Notes: generated by a model not told the origin, from the sequence alone. 7,560 bases of DNA from an uncultured Chitinophagaceae bacterium (GCA_903841915.1 CAIMKO010000578.1:1-7560), one strand, 5' to 3'. Positions 1 to 7,399 are shown, numbered from the stretch's first letter. Numbers and translations: made by a program.

Positions 1-2881
1 ATGGTTCCATTCCTTCATTTTCCATTTTCATTTTTGCAAACTCAACGATCAGGATGGCATTCTTTGCATTCAACCCGATCAACATTACCAATCCGATCTG
101 TGCAAATACATTGTTCACATAAGTTGCAGCGAACAAACCGCCAATAAATAATCCCAGCAAAGCGCCCATCACTGCCCATGGTGTTCCCAGTAAAACACTG
201 AAGGGTAGTTTCCAGCTTTCATATTGTGCAGCCAGAATTAAAAACACAAATAATAATGCCATGCCAAAAACACTGGCTCCCTTACCCGATGCTTCTTTTT
301 CCCGAAAAGAGGTATTGCTCCATGAATATCCAATATTGGCCGGTAATACTTTCTTTGCTACACCTTCGAGTACACGTAATGCCATATCCGAACTAACACC
401 CGGTGCAGGTACACCATTTATTTCTGCAGCACGGTAAATATTAAAATGATTGGTAAAACCGGGACCAGTTGTGTCTTTGACTTTTGCCAATGTACCCAAT
501 GAGATCATATTGCCTGAAGGATCCCGCACAAAATATTGATTGATATCATCGGGTTTCATTCTGTATTCGGCATCGGACTGAATATAGGTTCTGTACTGTC
601 TGCCGAATGAATTGAAATTATTGACGAATGAGCCGCCCAAATAAGCAGAGATCGCACCATTTACTTCCTGTAAAGGGATACCCAATTTCTGTACTTTTTC
701 TTTATCTACCTGAATCGATTTTTGAGGCACTGCTGCTCTGTACAATGTATAGATCTTACCGATCTCCGGACGCTTTGATGCAATGGCTATAAATCGTTGT
801 GTTTGTTGAGCTAAATAAAGTGGCGAATTTCCTTCTTTATCCTGCAGCATCATCGTAAAGCCGGCACCACTTCCTAAACCCGGTATGGGTGGTGGTCCAA
901 AAACGATCACTGTTGCATCCGTGATGTTCTTATTCAAGATCACATTCATTTCAGCAATGATCTGTGCTGCAGATTTATGTCGTTCAGACCAGGGTTTTAA
1001 ACTGATGAATGCCATGGCTGAATTAGATGATGCGGTTCCCGACATCATATTGAATCCATTGATGGCAGTATAAGTATTCACTTCTTCCATTTTGCTGAAA
1101 TAAGCTTCCACTTTGCGTGAAACTTCTTCAGTCCTTTGTTTCGAAGAAGCATCCGGTAATTGAATACCGATCATGAAATAACCTTCATCTTCTTCCGGTA
1201 CAAAACCGCCGGGTACTTTCAAACCTAATACAACGGTTAGCACACAAATGCCGATCAAAATAATTACGGTCATCACTAATTTTCTGGCAGCAAAGCTTGC
1301 TACTTTAATATAACCGCCCGTGAATTTGTCGAAGTATCTATTAAAACCATCAAAGAACTTCTGCAATAGACTCTTGCTTGGCTTTTTAGGTTTCAGTAAG
1401 ATGGCAGCTAATGCCGGACTTAAGGTCAATGCATTGAAAGCAGATAGTGCCACTGATATAGCGATCGTAATGGCAAACTGTTGATACAACCTTCCGGTGA
1501 TACCACCAGATAATGCAACAGGAATAAATACCGCACATAAAATAACAGCGATGGCAATAACAGGTCCACCCACTTCTTTCATTGCTTTTTGTGTGGCTTC
1601 TTTTGGTGAAAGCCCATGTTCAATTTCATGTATCACGGCTTCCACAACAACGATCGCATCATCTACCACCAATCCAATGGCCAGTACCATTCCCAATAAG
1701 GAAAGTTGATTTACAGAGAATCCTAATAATGGGAAGAACATAAATGTCCCGATCAGTGAAACGGGAACAGTGATCAAAGGAATTAAAGTAGCACGCCAAT
1801 CCTGTAAGAACAGGAATACCACCAAGATCACCAATAGCACTGCTTCAAATAAAGTATGCAGCACTTCTTCAATACCCACAGTGATGGCTTCAGTGGTATC
1901 TAAACTTATTTTATAATCAAGACCCTGCGGAAATCTTGTTTTCAGTTCTTCCATTTTTGCCTTCGCCTTATTGGCAACATCCAAACCATTGGCACCGGGA
2001 ATTTGATAGAGCGCAATTACAGCACAAGGCGTTCCATTCATGTTACTGCTTAGGTTATACATCTGTAATCCCAATTCAATTCGCGCAACATCTTTTAATC
2101 TAACCTGAGCACCATTATTGTTCGATTTTAAAATGATATTACCAAAATCTTCTTCAGAGACCAAACGTTGTTGCAGTATGGCTGTATAAGAATTTTGTAC
2201 ACCGGGTGTTGAAGGTTCATCCCCGAAAGAACCGCCGGGCACGATATTATTTTGTGCTTTGATGGCATTCACAACATCCGATGCTGTGATCTTTAATTTC
2301 GCTAATCTGTCGGGCTTTACCCAAACACGCATGGCATACTCACTACTTCCCATTACCGAAACATCGCCCACACCTTTGATACGTTTTATCTCATCCAATA
2401 AATTAATGAATGCATAGTTGTTGATGAAGTTGGCATCATATGTTTTAGTAGGAGAGTAAACAGAAAATAAAAGCAAAGGGAAAGTCAGTGACTTCTTTAC
2501 ATTCACACCCAGGTTAATTACTTCGGGCGGAAGAAATGGATTGGCTCTTGATACACGGTTTTGTGTAAGCATGTTGGCATTATCCAGATCGGTACCTACT
2601 TCAAATGAAACCTGTAATTGCATGGTACCATTATAGTTCACAGATTTCATGTAGATCATATTCTCCACACCATTCACCTGTTGTTCAATAGGAGTGGCAA
2701 CAGTCTGTTCCATGTCCACTGCATTGGCACCGGTATAGGTGGCCGATATCTGCACCATGGGTGGTGTGATCTCCGGGTATTTTGAAACAGGAATACCCTG
2801 TAAGGTTAATAGACCCATGATCACAATGAAAATACTGATCACCATTGCAACGATCGGTCGTCGAATAAAAAATTCACTCAT
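1..2881 (-). CDS. RND multidrug efflux permease, AcrB/MexB (HAE1) type, partial at the C-terminus
   Basis: Inner-membrane proton/drug antiporter of a tripartite efflux pump. The frame is open from ATG at 2881-2879 to the window edge: 960 codons, of a family usual length of about 1040, so the last ~80-100 residues are missing. The N-terminus (MSEFFIRRPIVAMVISIFI) is the usual first RND transmembrane helix, followed by the PVSKYPEITPP motif of the porter domain. TM4 carries IGLVVDDAIVVVE, with Asp at residues 407 and 408. TM10 carries GLNAKNAILIVEF, with Lys at 940. These are exactly the AcrB proton-relay positions, so the visible part looks functional. A GFVPEEDEGYFM segment starts the second porter half near residue 560. 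The relay Arg of TM11 lies outside the window. It starts 22 bp after the adaptor gene on the same strand, so the two are almost certainly co-transcribed. The family is certain; the substrate cannot be read from sequence. Confidence 0.96.
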   Translation of the reverse strand, partial: MSEFFIRRPIVAMVISIFIVIMGLLTLQGIPVSKYPEITPPMVQISATYTGANAVDMEQTVATPIEQQVNGVENMIYMKSVNYNGTMQLQVSFEVGTDLDNANMLTQNRVSRANPFLPPEVINLGVNVKKSLTFPLLLFSVYSPTKTYDANFINNYAFINLLDEIKRIKGVGDVSVMGSSEYAMRVWVKPDRLAKLKITASDVVNAIKAQNNIVPGGSFGDEPSTPGVQNSYTAILQQRLVSEEDFGNIILKSNNNGAQVRLKDVARIELGLQMYNLSSNMNGTPCAVIALYQIPGANGLDVANKAKAKMEELKTRFPQGLDYKISLDTTEAITVGIEEVLHTLFEAVLLVILVVFLFLQDWRATLIPLITVPVSLIGTFMFFPLLGFSVNQLSLLGMVLAIGLVVDDAIVVVEAVIHEIEHGLSPKEATQKAMKEVGGPVIAIAVILCAVFIPVALSGGITGRLYQQFAITIAISVALSAFNALTLSPALAAILLKPKKPSKSLLQKFFDGFNRYFDKFTGGYIKVASFAARKLVMTVIILIGICVLTVVLGLKVPGGFVPEEDEGYFMIGIQLPDASSKQRTEEVSRKVEAYFSKMEEVNTYTAINGFNMMSGTASSNSAMAFISLKPWSERHKSAAQIIAEMNVILNKNITDATVIVFGPPPIPGLGSGAGFTMMLQDKEGNSPLYLAQQTQRFIAIASKRPEIGKIYTLYRAAVPQKSIQVDKEKVQKLGIPLQEVNGAISAYLGGSFVNNFNSFGRQYRTYIQSDAEYRMKPDDINQYFVRDPSGNMISLGTLAKVKDTTGPGFTNHFNIYRAAEINGVPAPGVSSDMALRVLEGVAKKVLPANIGYSWSNTSFREKEASGKGASVFGMALLFVFLILAAQYESWKLPFSVLLGTPWAVMGALLGLFIGGLFAATYVNNVFAQIGLVMLIGLNAKNAILIVEFAKMKMENEGMEP

Positions 2882-2903
2882 ACAAATCAGTTAGTAGTAA
2901 AGA

Positions 2904-4055
2904 TTATTGTTTTGAAGTACTGTCGTAATTCCATGGAATGATGGTAGGATTGATCGGTATATTGGGTCTTATCATAGCATTACCAATAATGGCAACCTTA
3001 TCACCGCCTTTTAAACCTTTTGTTACGATCCAGTTACTGCCTACCCGCTTGCCCGGTACAATAATCGTTGGATTGATCTTATTGCTGTCGCCCAAAGCAA
3101 AAACCTGATATACATTTTGCATCTGCGCAACTGTATTTTGTGGCACTAAAACAGCATCTTTATAGATATCTGTTTGTAAACGAAGCTTAACATATTGACC
3201 TGGTCTTAAGAGATGTTTTGTATTGGGGAATATGGCCTGAACCAATAAAGAACCTGTGGCAGGATCTATCTGTCTGTTGGTTAAACTGATGGTTCCAGTT
3301 TCATCATAAAGGCTGCCATCACTCAATAATAACTGAACAGGAATTTGATTTTGCAAGATCTTATGATCTGTAGTATTCTTTGTTTTTGCAAACTTCAAAT
3401 ACTCATCTTCACTGATCGAAAAACGAACACGTACACTATTGATAGATGAAATGGTATTTAAGGGAGCTCCTGTATTTAATTTGCCGATATAATCACCTAT
3501 CATTACTTTACTGATGCCTATCACACCGGTAATAGGTGCTTTAATGCGTGTATAGTCTAATTCTATTTTTGCATTGCGTAAGGCAGCCTGAGCAGCATCC
3601 ACCTGACTTAAGGAAGCCTGGTAATTGGCTTTTGCTGCATCCAGATCACGCTGACTTAATGCATGCATGGCAGTCAAAGGTTCTACTCTGTCCAACTCTG
3701 CTTTGTTTTTTACTTTGGCAGTATTTGCTTCTGCTAATTTTGCTTCAGCCTGATCGATCTTGTTTTTAATGGGAAGGTCATCCACCGTATATAATAACTG
3801 GTCTTTTTGCACCAGATCGCCTTCTTTAAAATTCATGCCCGTGATCCATCCGTCAACTCTTGATTGGATCTGGATATCATCCTGTCCGTAAGTTTCACCT
3901 ACATACTCAGTAAAAACAGGTACCGTTTGCTGACCCACTGTTACAATATTTACCTCCGGTACAATTGCCGGTGCCTGCTCCTTATTTTCCTTACAGGAGA
4001 TCAATAACAGCATCAACAATGACCCTGATAATAGCGAAGACTGAAAACACTTCAT
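2904..4055 (-). CDS. RND efflux periplasmic adaptor (membrane fusion protein), lipoprotein
   Basis: Adaptor linking the RND permease to an outer-membrane channel, 383 aa, a normal length for the AcrA/MexA family. Residues 1-20 are a lipoprotein signal with lipobox L-I-S-C, so Cys21 should be lipidated and anchor the protein to a membrane facing the periplasm. Domains in order: first half of the split lipoyl domain at about 61-91 (SRVDGWITGMNFKEGDLV), an Ala/Lys/Gln/Glu-rich alpha-hairpin at about 92-165, the second lipoyl half at about 167-190 (TRIKAPITGVIG), a beta-barrel at about 200-290 including DPATGSLLVQAIFPN, and a membrane-proximal domain to the end. It is the first gene of the pair, 22 bp ahead of the permease. 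No regulator gene is adjacent. Upstream on the minus strand there are only imperfect matches to the Bacteroidota -7 element (TAAAATTG and TATTATTG, one mismatch each) and no well-spaced -33 TTG, so I assign no promoter. Confidence 0.96.
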   Translation of the reverse strand: MKCFQSSLLSGSLLMLLLISCKENKEQAPAIVPEVNIVTVGQQTVPVFTEYVGETYGQDDIQIQSRVDGWITGMNFKEGDLVQKDQLLYTVDDLPIKNKIDQAEAKLAEANTAKVKNKAELDRVEPLTAMHALSQRDLDAAKANYQASLSQVDAAQAALRNAKIELDYTRIKAPITGVIGISKVMIGDYIGKLNTGAPLNTISSINSVRVRFSISEDEYLKFAKTKNTTDHKILQNQIPVQLLLSDGSLYDETGTISLTNRQIDPATGSLLVQAIFPNTKHLLRPGQYVKLRLQTDIYKDAVLVPQNTVAQMQNVYQVFALGDSNKINPTIIVPGKRVGSNWIVTKGLKGGDKVAIIGNAMIRPNIPINPTIIPWNYDSTSKQ

Positions 4056-4146
4056 ATAGTATTACTTTTGAATGACAATAATAAGAGAATTTGACCAATT
4101 TTAATTCGGTTATTTCCCCCCTGTTTCTAACATTTTGAGGCAGCTG

Positions 4147-4338
4147 TTAGAACCTGAAACCTACCTGTATCACATATCTGAAATTAAAACTGCTGAGTGT
4201 TTCTGTTCCCGTCTTTTTGAAATCAGTATTTCCCAGCACAACATTGTATCCCGGAAATTTATCCGATAAAGCCTGATTCAGTTTGTCCAGTAAAGCCTGC
4301 TTATCGGGTCTCTGCAGGGAATCAGTTTGACTTTTGTG
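4147..4338 (-). pseudogene. Broken C-terminal remnant of a probable outer-membrane beta-barrel protein
   Basis: Reading leftward, 63 codons run without interruption to a TAA at 4149-4147. The end of the translation, SSFNFRYVIQVGFRF, alternates hydrophobic and polar residues and ends in an aromatic Phe, which is the typical last strand of a Bacteroidota outer-membrane beta-barrel. The preceding part (KQALLDKLNQALSDKFPGYN) looks like a real soluble helix and turn. The frame has no ATG and is closed upstream by TAG (4341-4339) and TGA (4344-4342). Just beyond those stops, the same frame reopens for about 30 codons (YPNYIVGP among them), and another frame gives LLSDSTK across the junction, which suggests frameshift decay. 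It lies 91 bp ahead of the adaptor gene on the same strand. The parent gene is not recognised. The alternative is a chance open stretch, but the C-terminal signature argues against it. Confidence 0.5.
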
Positions 4339-4423
4339 CTATCACTCAGTAGGTCCCACAATATAATTGGGATAACAGCACTGCCACAATTTCAGCCGGG
4401 AAACAGCTTTTTTTGATTCGTCT

Positions 4424-4456
4424 ATCCTATAGTCATCCTATAGTGATCCTATAGTC
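4424..4456. repeat. Three-copy 11-bp tandem repeat, unit ATCCTATAGTS
   Basis: Units occupy 4424-4434, 4435-4445 and 4446-4456, each ATCCTATAGT plus C, G and C, so there is one substitution in 33 bases. A partial fourth copy (CTATC) may precede it. Each unit contains the self-complementary CTATAG. The 11-bp period is not a multiple of three, so the repeat is not a coding repeat, and it places the palindromes at about one helical turn from each other. It lies just upstream of the broken minus-strand gene remnant, about 370 bp from the adaptor start. Confidence 0.85.
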
Positions 4457-4534
4457 AAACCATGGCGAACTTAAAATGATTAAATATTGCTAAACTGTCA
4501 GAATTACAGCCTTAAAAATGTCTGTTGGGATGGC

Positions 4535-4572
4535 TTCCTTCAGAGCACAGTCTCCGCAGGACTCTGCTCGGT
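4535..4572. repeat. Dispersed repeat, copy 1 (imperfect CCGCAG/CTGC-CGG hairpin)
   Basis: This stretch aligns with 5213-5251 in the same orientation: 34 of 39 columns identical, four substitutions and one single-base gap. The shared core is GTCTCCGCAG, then GACTCTGC, then CGGT. It can fold weakly as CCG-CAG, loop, CTG, two unpaired bases, CGG. It is clearly richer in GC than the AT-rich surroundings. A similar word (CTCTGCCGTGAG, about 4602-4613) follows, so the degenerate repeat may extend to about 4615. It lies upstream of the small gene at 4774. Confidence 0.75.
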
Positions 4573-4653
4573 GGCGTGTTAATTGGTTATGCGTTATTAC
4601 TCTCTGCCGTGAGTTCCTACTCTTATGGATTCTATAAATAGGATTTTTTAATG

Positions 4654-4708
4654 ATTGATTATAATTTCATCAAATAATTATTCAGTTTCTAAAATTATAA
4701 TGATCAAT
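4654..4708. other. AT-rich imperfect inverted repeat upstream of the small gene
   Basis: The left arm ATTGAT-TATAATTT (4654-4667) pairs with the right arm AAATTATA-atg-ATCAAT (4692-4708). This gives 14 base pairs interrupted by a three-base insert in the right arm, with a 24-base loop. The repeat ends about 33 bp before the predicted -7 element, so it could be an operator or a structural element. In DNA this AT-rich, chance is a real alternative. Confidence 0.35.
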
Positions 4709-4740
4709 ATCCTTCATAAAAAGCGTAATTTTAAAGCAAG

Positions 4741-4748
4741 TAATTTTG
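4741..4748 (+). promoter_or_regulatory. Bacteroidota -7 promoter element for the small gene
   Basis: TAATTTTG is a perfect match to the Bacteroidota sigma-A -7 consensus TAnnTTTG. No TTG sits at the expected -33 distance (roughly 4715-4722 is CATAAAAA-like), so only half of the promoter is recognisable. Transcription would begin about 4753-4756, which is at or past the first possible ATG (4753) and bears on the choice of start codon. Confidence 0.5.
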
Positions 4749-4773
4749 CAGTATGGCATTTGCTTTGTCAATA

Positions 4774-5139
4774 ATGAAACTTCATTTGCAGTATCGGCTG
4801 CTAATTTCCGAGATGAATGCTGACATTAATGTACTCCGCATTTTGGAAGATTATATAAAAGAGATATTCTCAACAAAAACTGAATTGGAAATACTAAAAA
4901 GCGTAGAATATTTTAAAAATAATTTTACCGGATTCAGAAAAGAAAATGATGAGCTGAGAGAAACGATGCATCTAAAAAAAATGCGGTTATTGGTATTATC
5001 TAAAGAAAAAAAAAGGCTTGATTACAAAACTTTTAAGTTAGACCAGCACAATGAAGTCTTGCAAAAATTTAAAGTGTACCGCAAGAAATTTGATAAAATA
5101 AAAAGGGAATTTATTCGCTTTGTAGAGAAAAGATCCTGA
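4774..5139 (+). CDS. Hypothetical small helical, Lys/Glu-rich protein
   Basis: I do not recognise this family with certainty. From ATG 4774 it is 121 aa; the longest frame, from ATG 4753, would be 128 aa, and a third ATG at 4813 (MNADINVLRILEDY) would give 108 aa. I prefer 4774 or 4813, because the -7 element at 4741-4748 predicts a transcript starting near 4753-4756. There is no signal peptide or membrane segment, so a cytoplasmic location is inferred. The protein is almost wholly helical by composition. It has a central FRKENDELRETMHLKKMRL segment with coiled-coil character and a strongly basic C-terminal half (KEKKRLDY, KVYRKKFDKIKREF), which could suit nucleic-acid binding or dimerisation, though that is speculative. 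It stands alone, flanked by two direct copies of a dispersed repeat. The composition is more AT-rich than the efflux genes. The long open frame with protein-like composition supports a real gene. Confidence 0.65.
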   Translation: MKLHLQYRLLISEMNADINVLRILEDYIKEIFSTKTELEILKSVEYFKNNFTGFRKENDELRETMHLKKMRLLVLSKEKKRLDYKTFKLDQHNEVLQKFKVYRKKFDKIKREFIRFVEKRS

Positions 5140-5212
5140 CACTTTTTGTCCTGCAAAGTATAATTGAAAAAACATCATTCTTCTAAAACCTTCCCTTATT
5201 GAAACAACTTAT

Positions 5213-5251
5213 TTCCTTCTGAGCAGCGTCTCCGCAGTGACTCTGCGCGGT
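5213..5251. repeat. Dispersed repeat, copy 2 (imperfect CCGCAG/CTGCGCGG hairpin)
   Basis: Partner of 4535-4572, same orientation, 34 of 39 aligned columns identical. This copy makes the better hairpin: CGCAG pairs with CTGCG around a five-base TGACT loop, with outer C and G bases able to extend it past a bulge. It lies between the small gene (ends 5139) and the channel gene (starts 5464). It could act in transcript 3' ends, but there is no T-tract. Confidence 0.75.
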
Positions 5252-5383
5252 AAACTATATCCAGGAAAAGGATTTGGAAATTGGCGATAAAAATTGCAGG
5301 CTCCTTTTAATGACTCTGCTTCGAAAAAAAATGTTGGTCATATAAGTTGCATATAACCTGTAAATAATTAAAAATGTATTCTG

Positions 5384-5391
5384 CATCTTTG
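5384..5391 (+). promoter_or_regulatory. Candidate -7 element for the MscS-type gene
   Basis: CATCTTTG differs by one base from the Bacteroidota -7 consensus TAnnTTTG. It would give a start near 5397 and a leader of about 67 bases to the ATG at 5464. No -33 TTG is at the usual spacing, so this is weak. If real, it excludes the upstream ATG at 5374 as a start. Confidence 0.25.
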
Positions 5392-5463
5392 GTAAATTGT
5401 GTGACCCTTAGAAAGGAAAATAATCGGCAACAACACTTTCTGAATCATCTAATTGCTTCCCAT

Positions 5464-7341
5464 ATGCGCATCATCCACAAAATAATTCTGTTGAATCTTG
5501 CAATCTTTGTTTGCTTCAACGGAAAGGCTCAGGCCGACAAATTTCTTACAAATCTGGACTCTTCCAATCAAAGAGTTATAGCGCAATACAAACAACGGAT
5601 AGTGGAAACAGAAAAACAACGTATTGCTGATTCTGTTAAAAGAACAGAATTAATGAATAGCCTTAAATCTTTACAGTTATCGGAGACTTATAAAAAGGAA
5701 AAATTACAAAAGCAACTGTTGGAAATCAGCAACAGAGATTCTCAACGTATTGTGCAGAAGCGAGTGAGGATCGATTCTTTACGCCAAATAAGAAAGGGAA
5801 ACCCTGTGATCGGTTTGCTGAATGATACCCTGTTTTATATCTATGAAAGATTTGGTACTTCTACTTCGGCAGAAAGAGCAGGACATGTTTCCGGAAGGAT
5901 CAGGTCTTTATATAATAATGATTTCTTGAATGTCGATTCCATTAAGAATGTGGAATCAGAAAACGCAATAGATATTGTGTATGATGAAACGATCATCATG
6001 AGTGTTTCTGAAACGGATGCATTATGGAATAATATGCAGATAGATGATCTGGCTAAGGATTATAATACAAAAATAAAAGCCGCGATCCTTCATGCAAAGC
6101 AAGAATACAGTGTTGAAAAAACAGCGACTAAAGGCGGATTGATCGTTCTTATTATTGCGGTAACATGCCTGTTGATATGGTTGATCGGAAAAGGATATGC
6201 CCGCTTATTGCGTACTATACAGGATAAAAAGGATGCGTGGTTCAAGGACTTTGTACATAAGGACTATACTTATCTTACTGCGAAGCAGATGATGAATATT
6301 ATTCTTTTTCTGATAAAGATCTTCCGATGGATCATTGTGGCTGTAATGTTATATGCGATACTCACCATTTTGTTCAGCATACTGGTATTCACACGTGGAT
6401 GGGCAGTGAATCTGTTCAATCTGGTTTGGTTGCCATTCCGGGGAATATTGGTATCGATATGGCATTATATGCCCAACCTTTTCAGTATTTTGGTGATCTA
6501 TTTTGTGATCAGTTATTTCAACAAACTTGTAAAATATATCTTTTCTGAAATACAAGAAGAGAAGTTGAAGATTTCGGGTTTTCAGGCTGACTGGGCCATG
6601 CCTACTTTTCGCATTGTGAATTTTCTTTCCTATGCTTTTATGTTTGTACTCATCTTCCCTTATTTGCCGGGCTCTGATTCAAACATTTTTAAAGGGGTCT
6701 CTGTATTCATCGGGATCATATTTTCCTTTGGCTCTTCATCGGCCATTGCCAATATCATTTCCGGATTGGTGATCACTTATATGAGCCCGTTTAAGATCGG
6801 CGACCGAATCAAGATAGGAGAGATAACGGGTGATGTAGTTGAAAAATCATTATTGGTCACAAGACTAAAAACTCCTAAAAATGAAGAAGTGACTTTGCCA
6901 AACTCGGCCATGCTTTCGGGAAATATCATTAACTACAGTTCTCATGCAAGATCAAAGGGACTAATCATTCATACTACGGTAACGATCGGTTACGATACAG
7001 CCTGGAAGGATATACATCAGGCATTGATCGATGCCGCTCTGCGCATAAAAGATGTAAAGAAAGAACCCGAACCTTTTGTATTGCAAACAGCGTTAAATGA
7101 TTTCTATGTTTCTTACCAGATCAATGCGTATACCGATGCAGTGAATACACAGGAAAGAGTGTATTCTCAATTGCATCAGAACATTCAGGATGTTTGTAAT
7201 GAAAGGGGAATCGAAATTCTTTCGCCTCACTATCGTTATCAGCGGGATGGTAATATGACCACTATTCCAACGGAATATTTGAAAGATGATTATCAGCCAC
7301 CGGTATTTAATGTCTATTTCAAAAAGGATAGCGACAAATAA
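5464..7341 (+). CDS. MscS-family mechanosensitive ion channel with N-terminal periplasmic helical domain
   Basis: Inner-membrane channel expected to open under membrane tension and relieve hypo-osmotic stress; 625 aa, much longer than E. coli MscS (286 aa). The frame is open from 5374, but the ATG at 5464 begins a clear signal peptide (MRIIHKIILLNLAIFVCF, cleavage near KAQA at 21-24), so the 30 upstream codons are rejected. Residues about 25-215 are a periplasmic domain whose first part is a Lys/Gln/Arg/Glu-rich coiled coil. Membrane helices lie at about 225-245, 279-310, 330-355 and 382-402. The pore helix follows at about 408-438 (GIIFSFGSSSAIANIISG), leading into PFKIGDRIKIGEITGDV (442-458) and LPNSAMLSGNIINYS (478-492), the conserved MscS beta-domain signatures. 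The C-terminal alpha/beta domain is complete. No Shine-Dalgarno is seen. It is transcribed alone and converges on a transposase gene at the right edge. Confidence 0.93.
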   Translation: MRIIHKIILLNLAIFVCFNGKAQADKFLTNLDSSNQRVIAQYKQRIVETEKQRIADSVKRTELMNSLKSLQLSETYKKEKLQKQLLEISNRDSQRIVQKRVRIDSLRQIRKGNPVIGLLNDTLFYIYERFGTSTSAERAGHVSGRIRSLYNNDFLNVDSIKNVESENAIDIVYDETIIMSVSETDALWNNMQIDDLAKDYNTKIKAAILHAKQEYSVEKTATKGGLIVLIIAVTCLLIWLIGKGYARLLRTIQDKKDAWFKDFVHKDYTYLTAKQMMNIILFLIKIFRWIIVAVMLYAILTILFSILVFTRGWAVNLFNLVWLPFRGILVSIWHYMPNLFSILVIYFVISYFNKLVKYIFSEIQEEKLKISGFQADWAMPTFRIVNFLSYAFMFVLIFPYLPGSDSNIFKGVSVFIGIIFSFGSSSAIANIISGLVITYMSPFKIGDRIKIGEITGDVVEKSLLVTRLKTPKNEEVTLPNSAMLSGNIINYSSHARSKGLIIHTTVTIGYDTAWKDIHQALIDAALRIKDVKKEPEPFVLQTALNDFYVSYQINAYTDAVNTQERVYSQLHQNIQDVCNERGIEILSPHYRYQRDGNMTTIPTEYLKDDYQPPVFNVYFKKDSDK

Positions 7342-7399
7342 GATCAGTGTATAAAAACAGAATGTCAGGGTGCATTTGAACCGTAACATCCTGTGTGCC

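Larger units (their letters stand above)
4056..4773. other. Gene-poor intergenic zone between the efflux operon and the small orphan gene
   Basis: About 700 bp with no intact gene. From left to right it holds the upstream region of the efflux operon (with a six-C run around 4116-4121), a minus-strand gene remnant, a three-unit 11-bp tandem repeat, a GC-richer dispersed repeat, an AT-rich inverted repeat and the promoter of the next gene. These are listed separately. Short open stretches on both strands are interrupted by stops and lack convincing starts. Confidence 0.7.
5140..5463. other. Intergenic region before the MscS-type gene
   Basis: 324 bp without a supported gene. It holds dispersed-repeat copy 2 (5213-5251), a further 9-base match to the repeat core (TGACTCTGC at 5311-5319) and a weak promoter candidate at 5384-5391. 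The open frame from 5374 to 5463 is continuous with the channel gene, but I treat it as untranslated leader. No convincing terminator follows the small gene; GACACTTTTTGTC just after its stop forms only a 3-4 bp stem. Confidence 0.6.

Noticed and set aside
885..1709. Plus-strand open frames at 885-1073 and 1497-1709
   Set aside because: They lie antisense inside the RND permease, whose conserved motifs cover both regions; the translations have no independent protein character.
3548..3769. Plus-strand open frame of 73 codons
   Set aside because: Antisense shadow of the alpha-hairpin part of the adaptor gene.
4116..4121. Six-C run upstream of the adaptor as a phase-variation tract
   Set aside because: It is short, lies outside any recognisable promoter spacer, and nothing else supports slippage control.
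4424..5251. CRISPR array
   Set aside because: The tandem repeat has no spacers and the two longer repeats are single copies about 680 bp apart with a gene between them; no cas-like gene is present.
5374..5463. N-terminal extension of the channel from ATG 5374
   Set aside because: The extra 30 residues would bury the signal peptide that begins at ATG 5464, and a candidate -7 element lies inside this stretch.
6327..6555. Overlapping open frames on both strands within the channel gene
   Set aside because: Shadows in other frames of the MscS-family coding sequence, which has clear family motifs through this stretch.
7093..7389. Minus-strand 98-codon frame with a hydrophobic start
   Set aside because: Antisense to the conserved C-terminal domain of the channel; the apparent membrane segment comes from the reverse complement of polar codons, and no start signals are visible.
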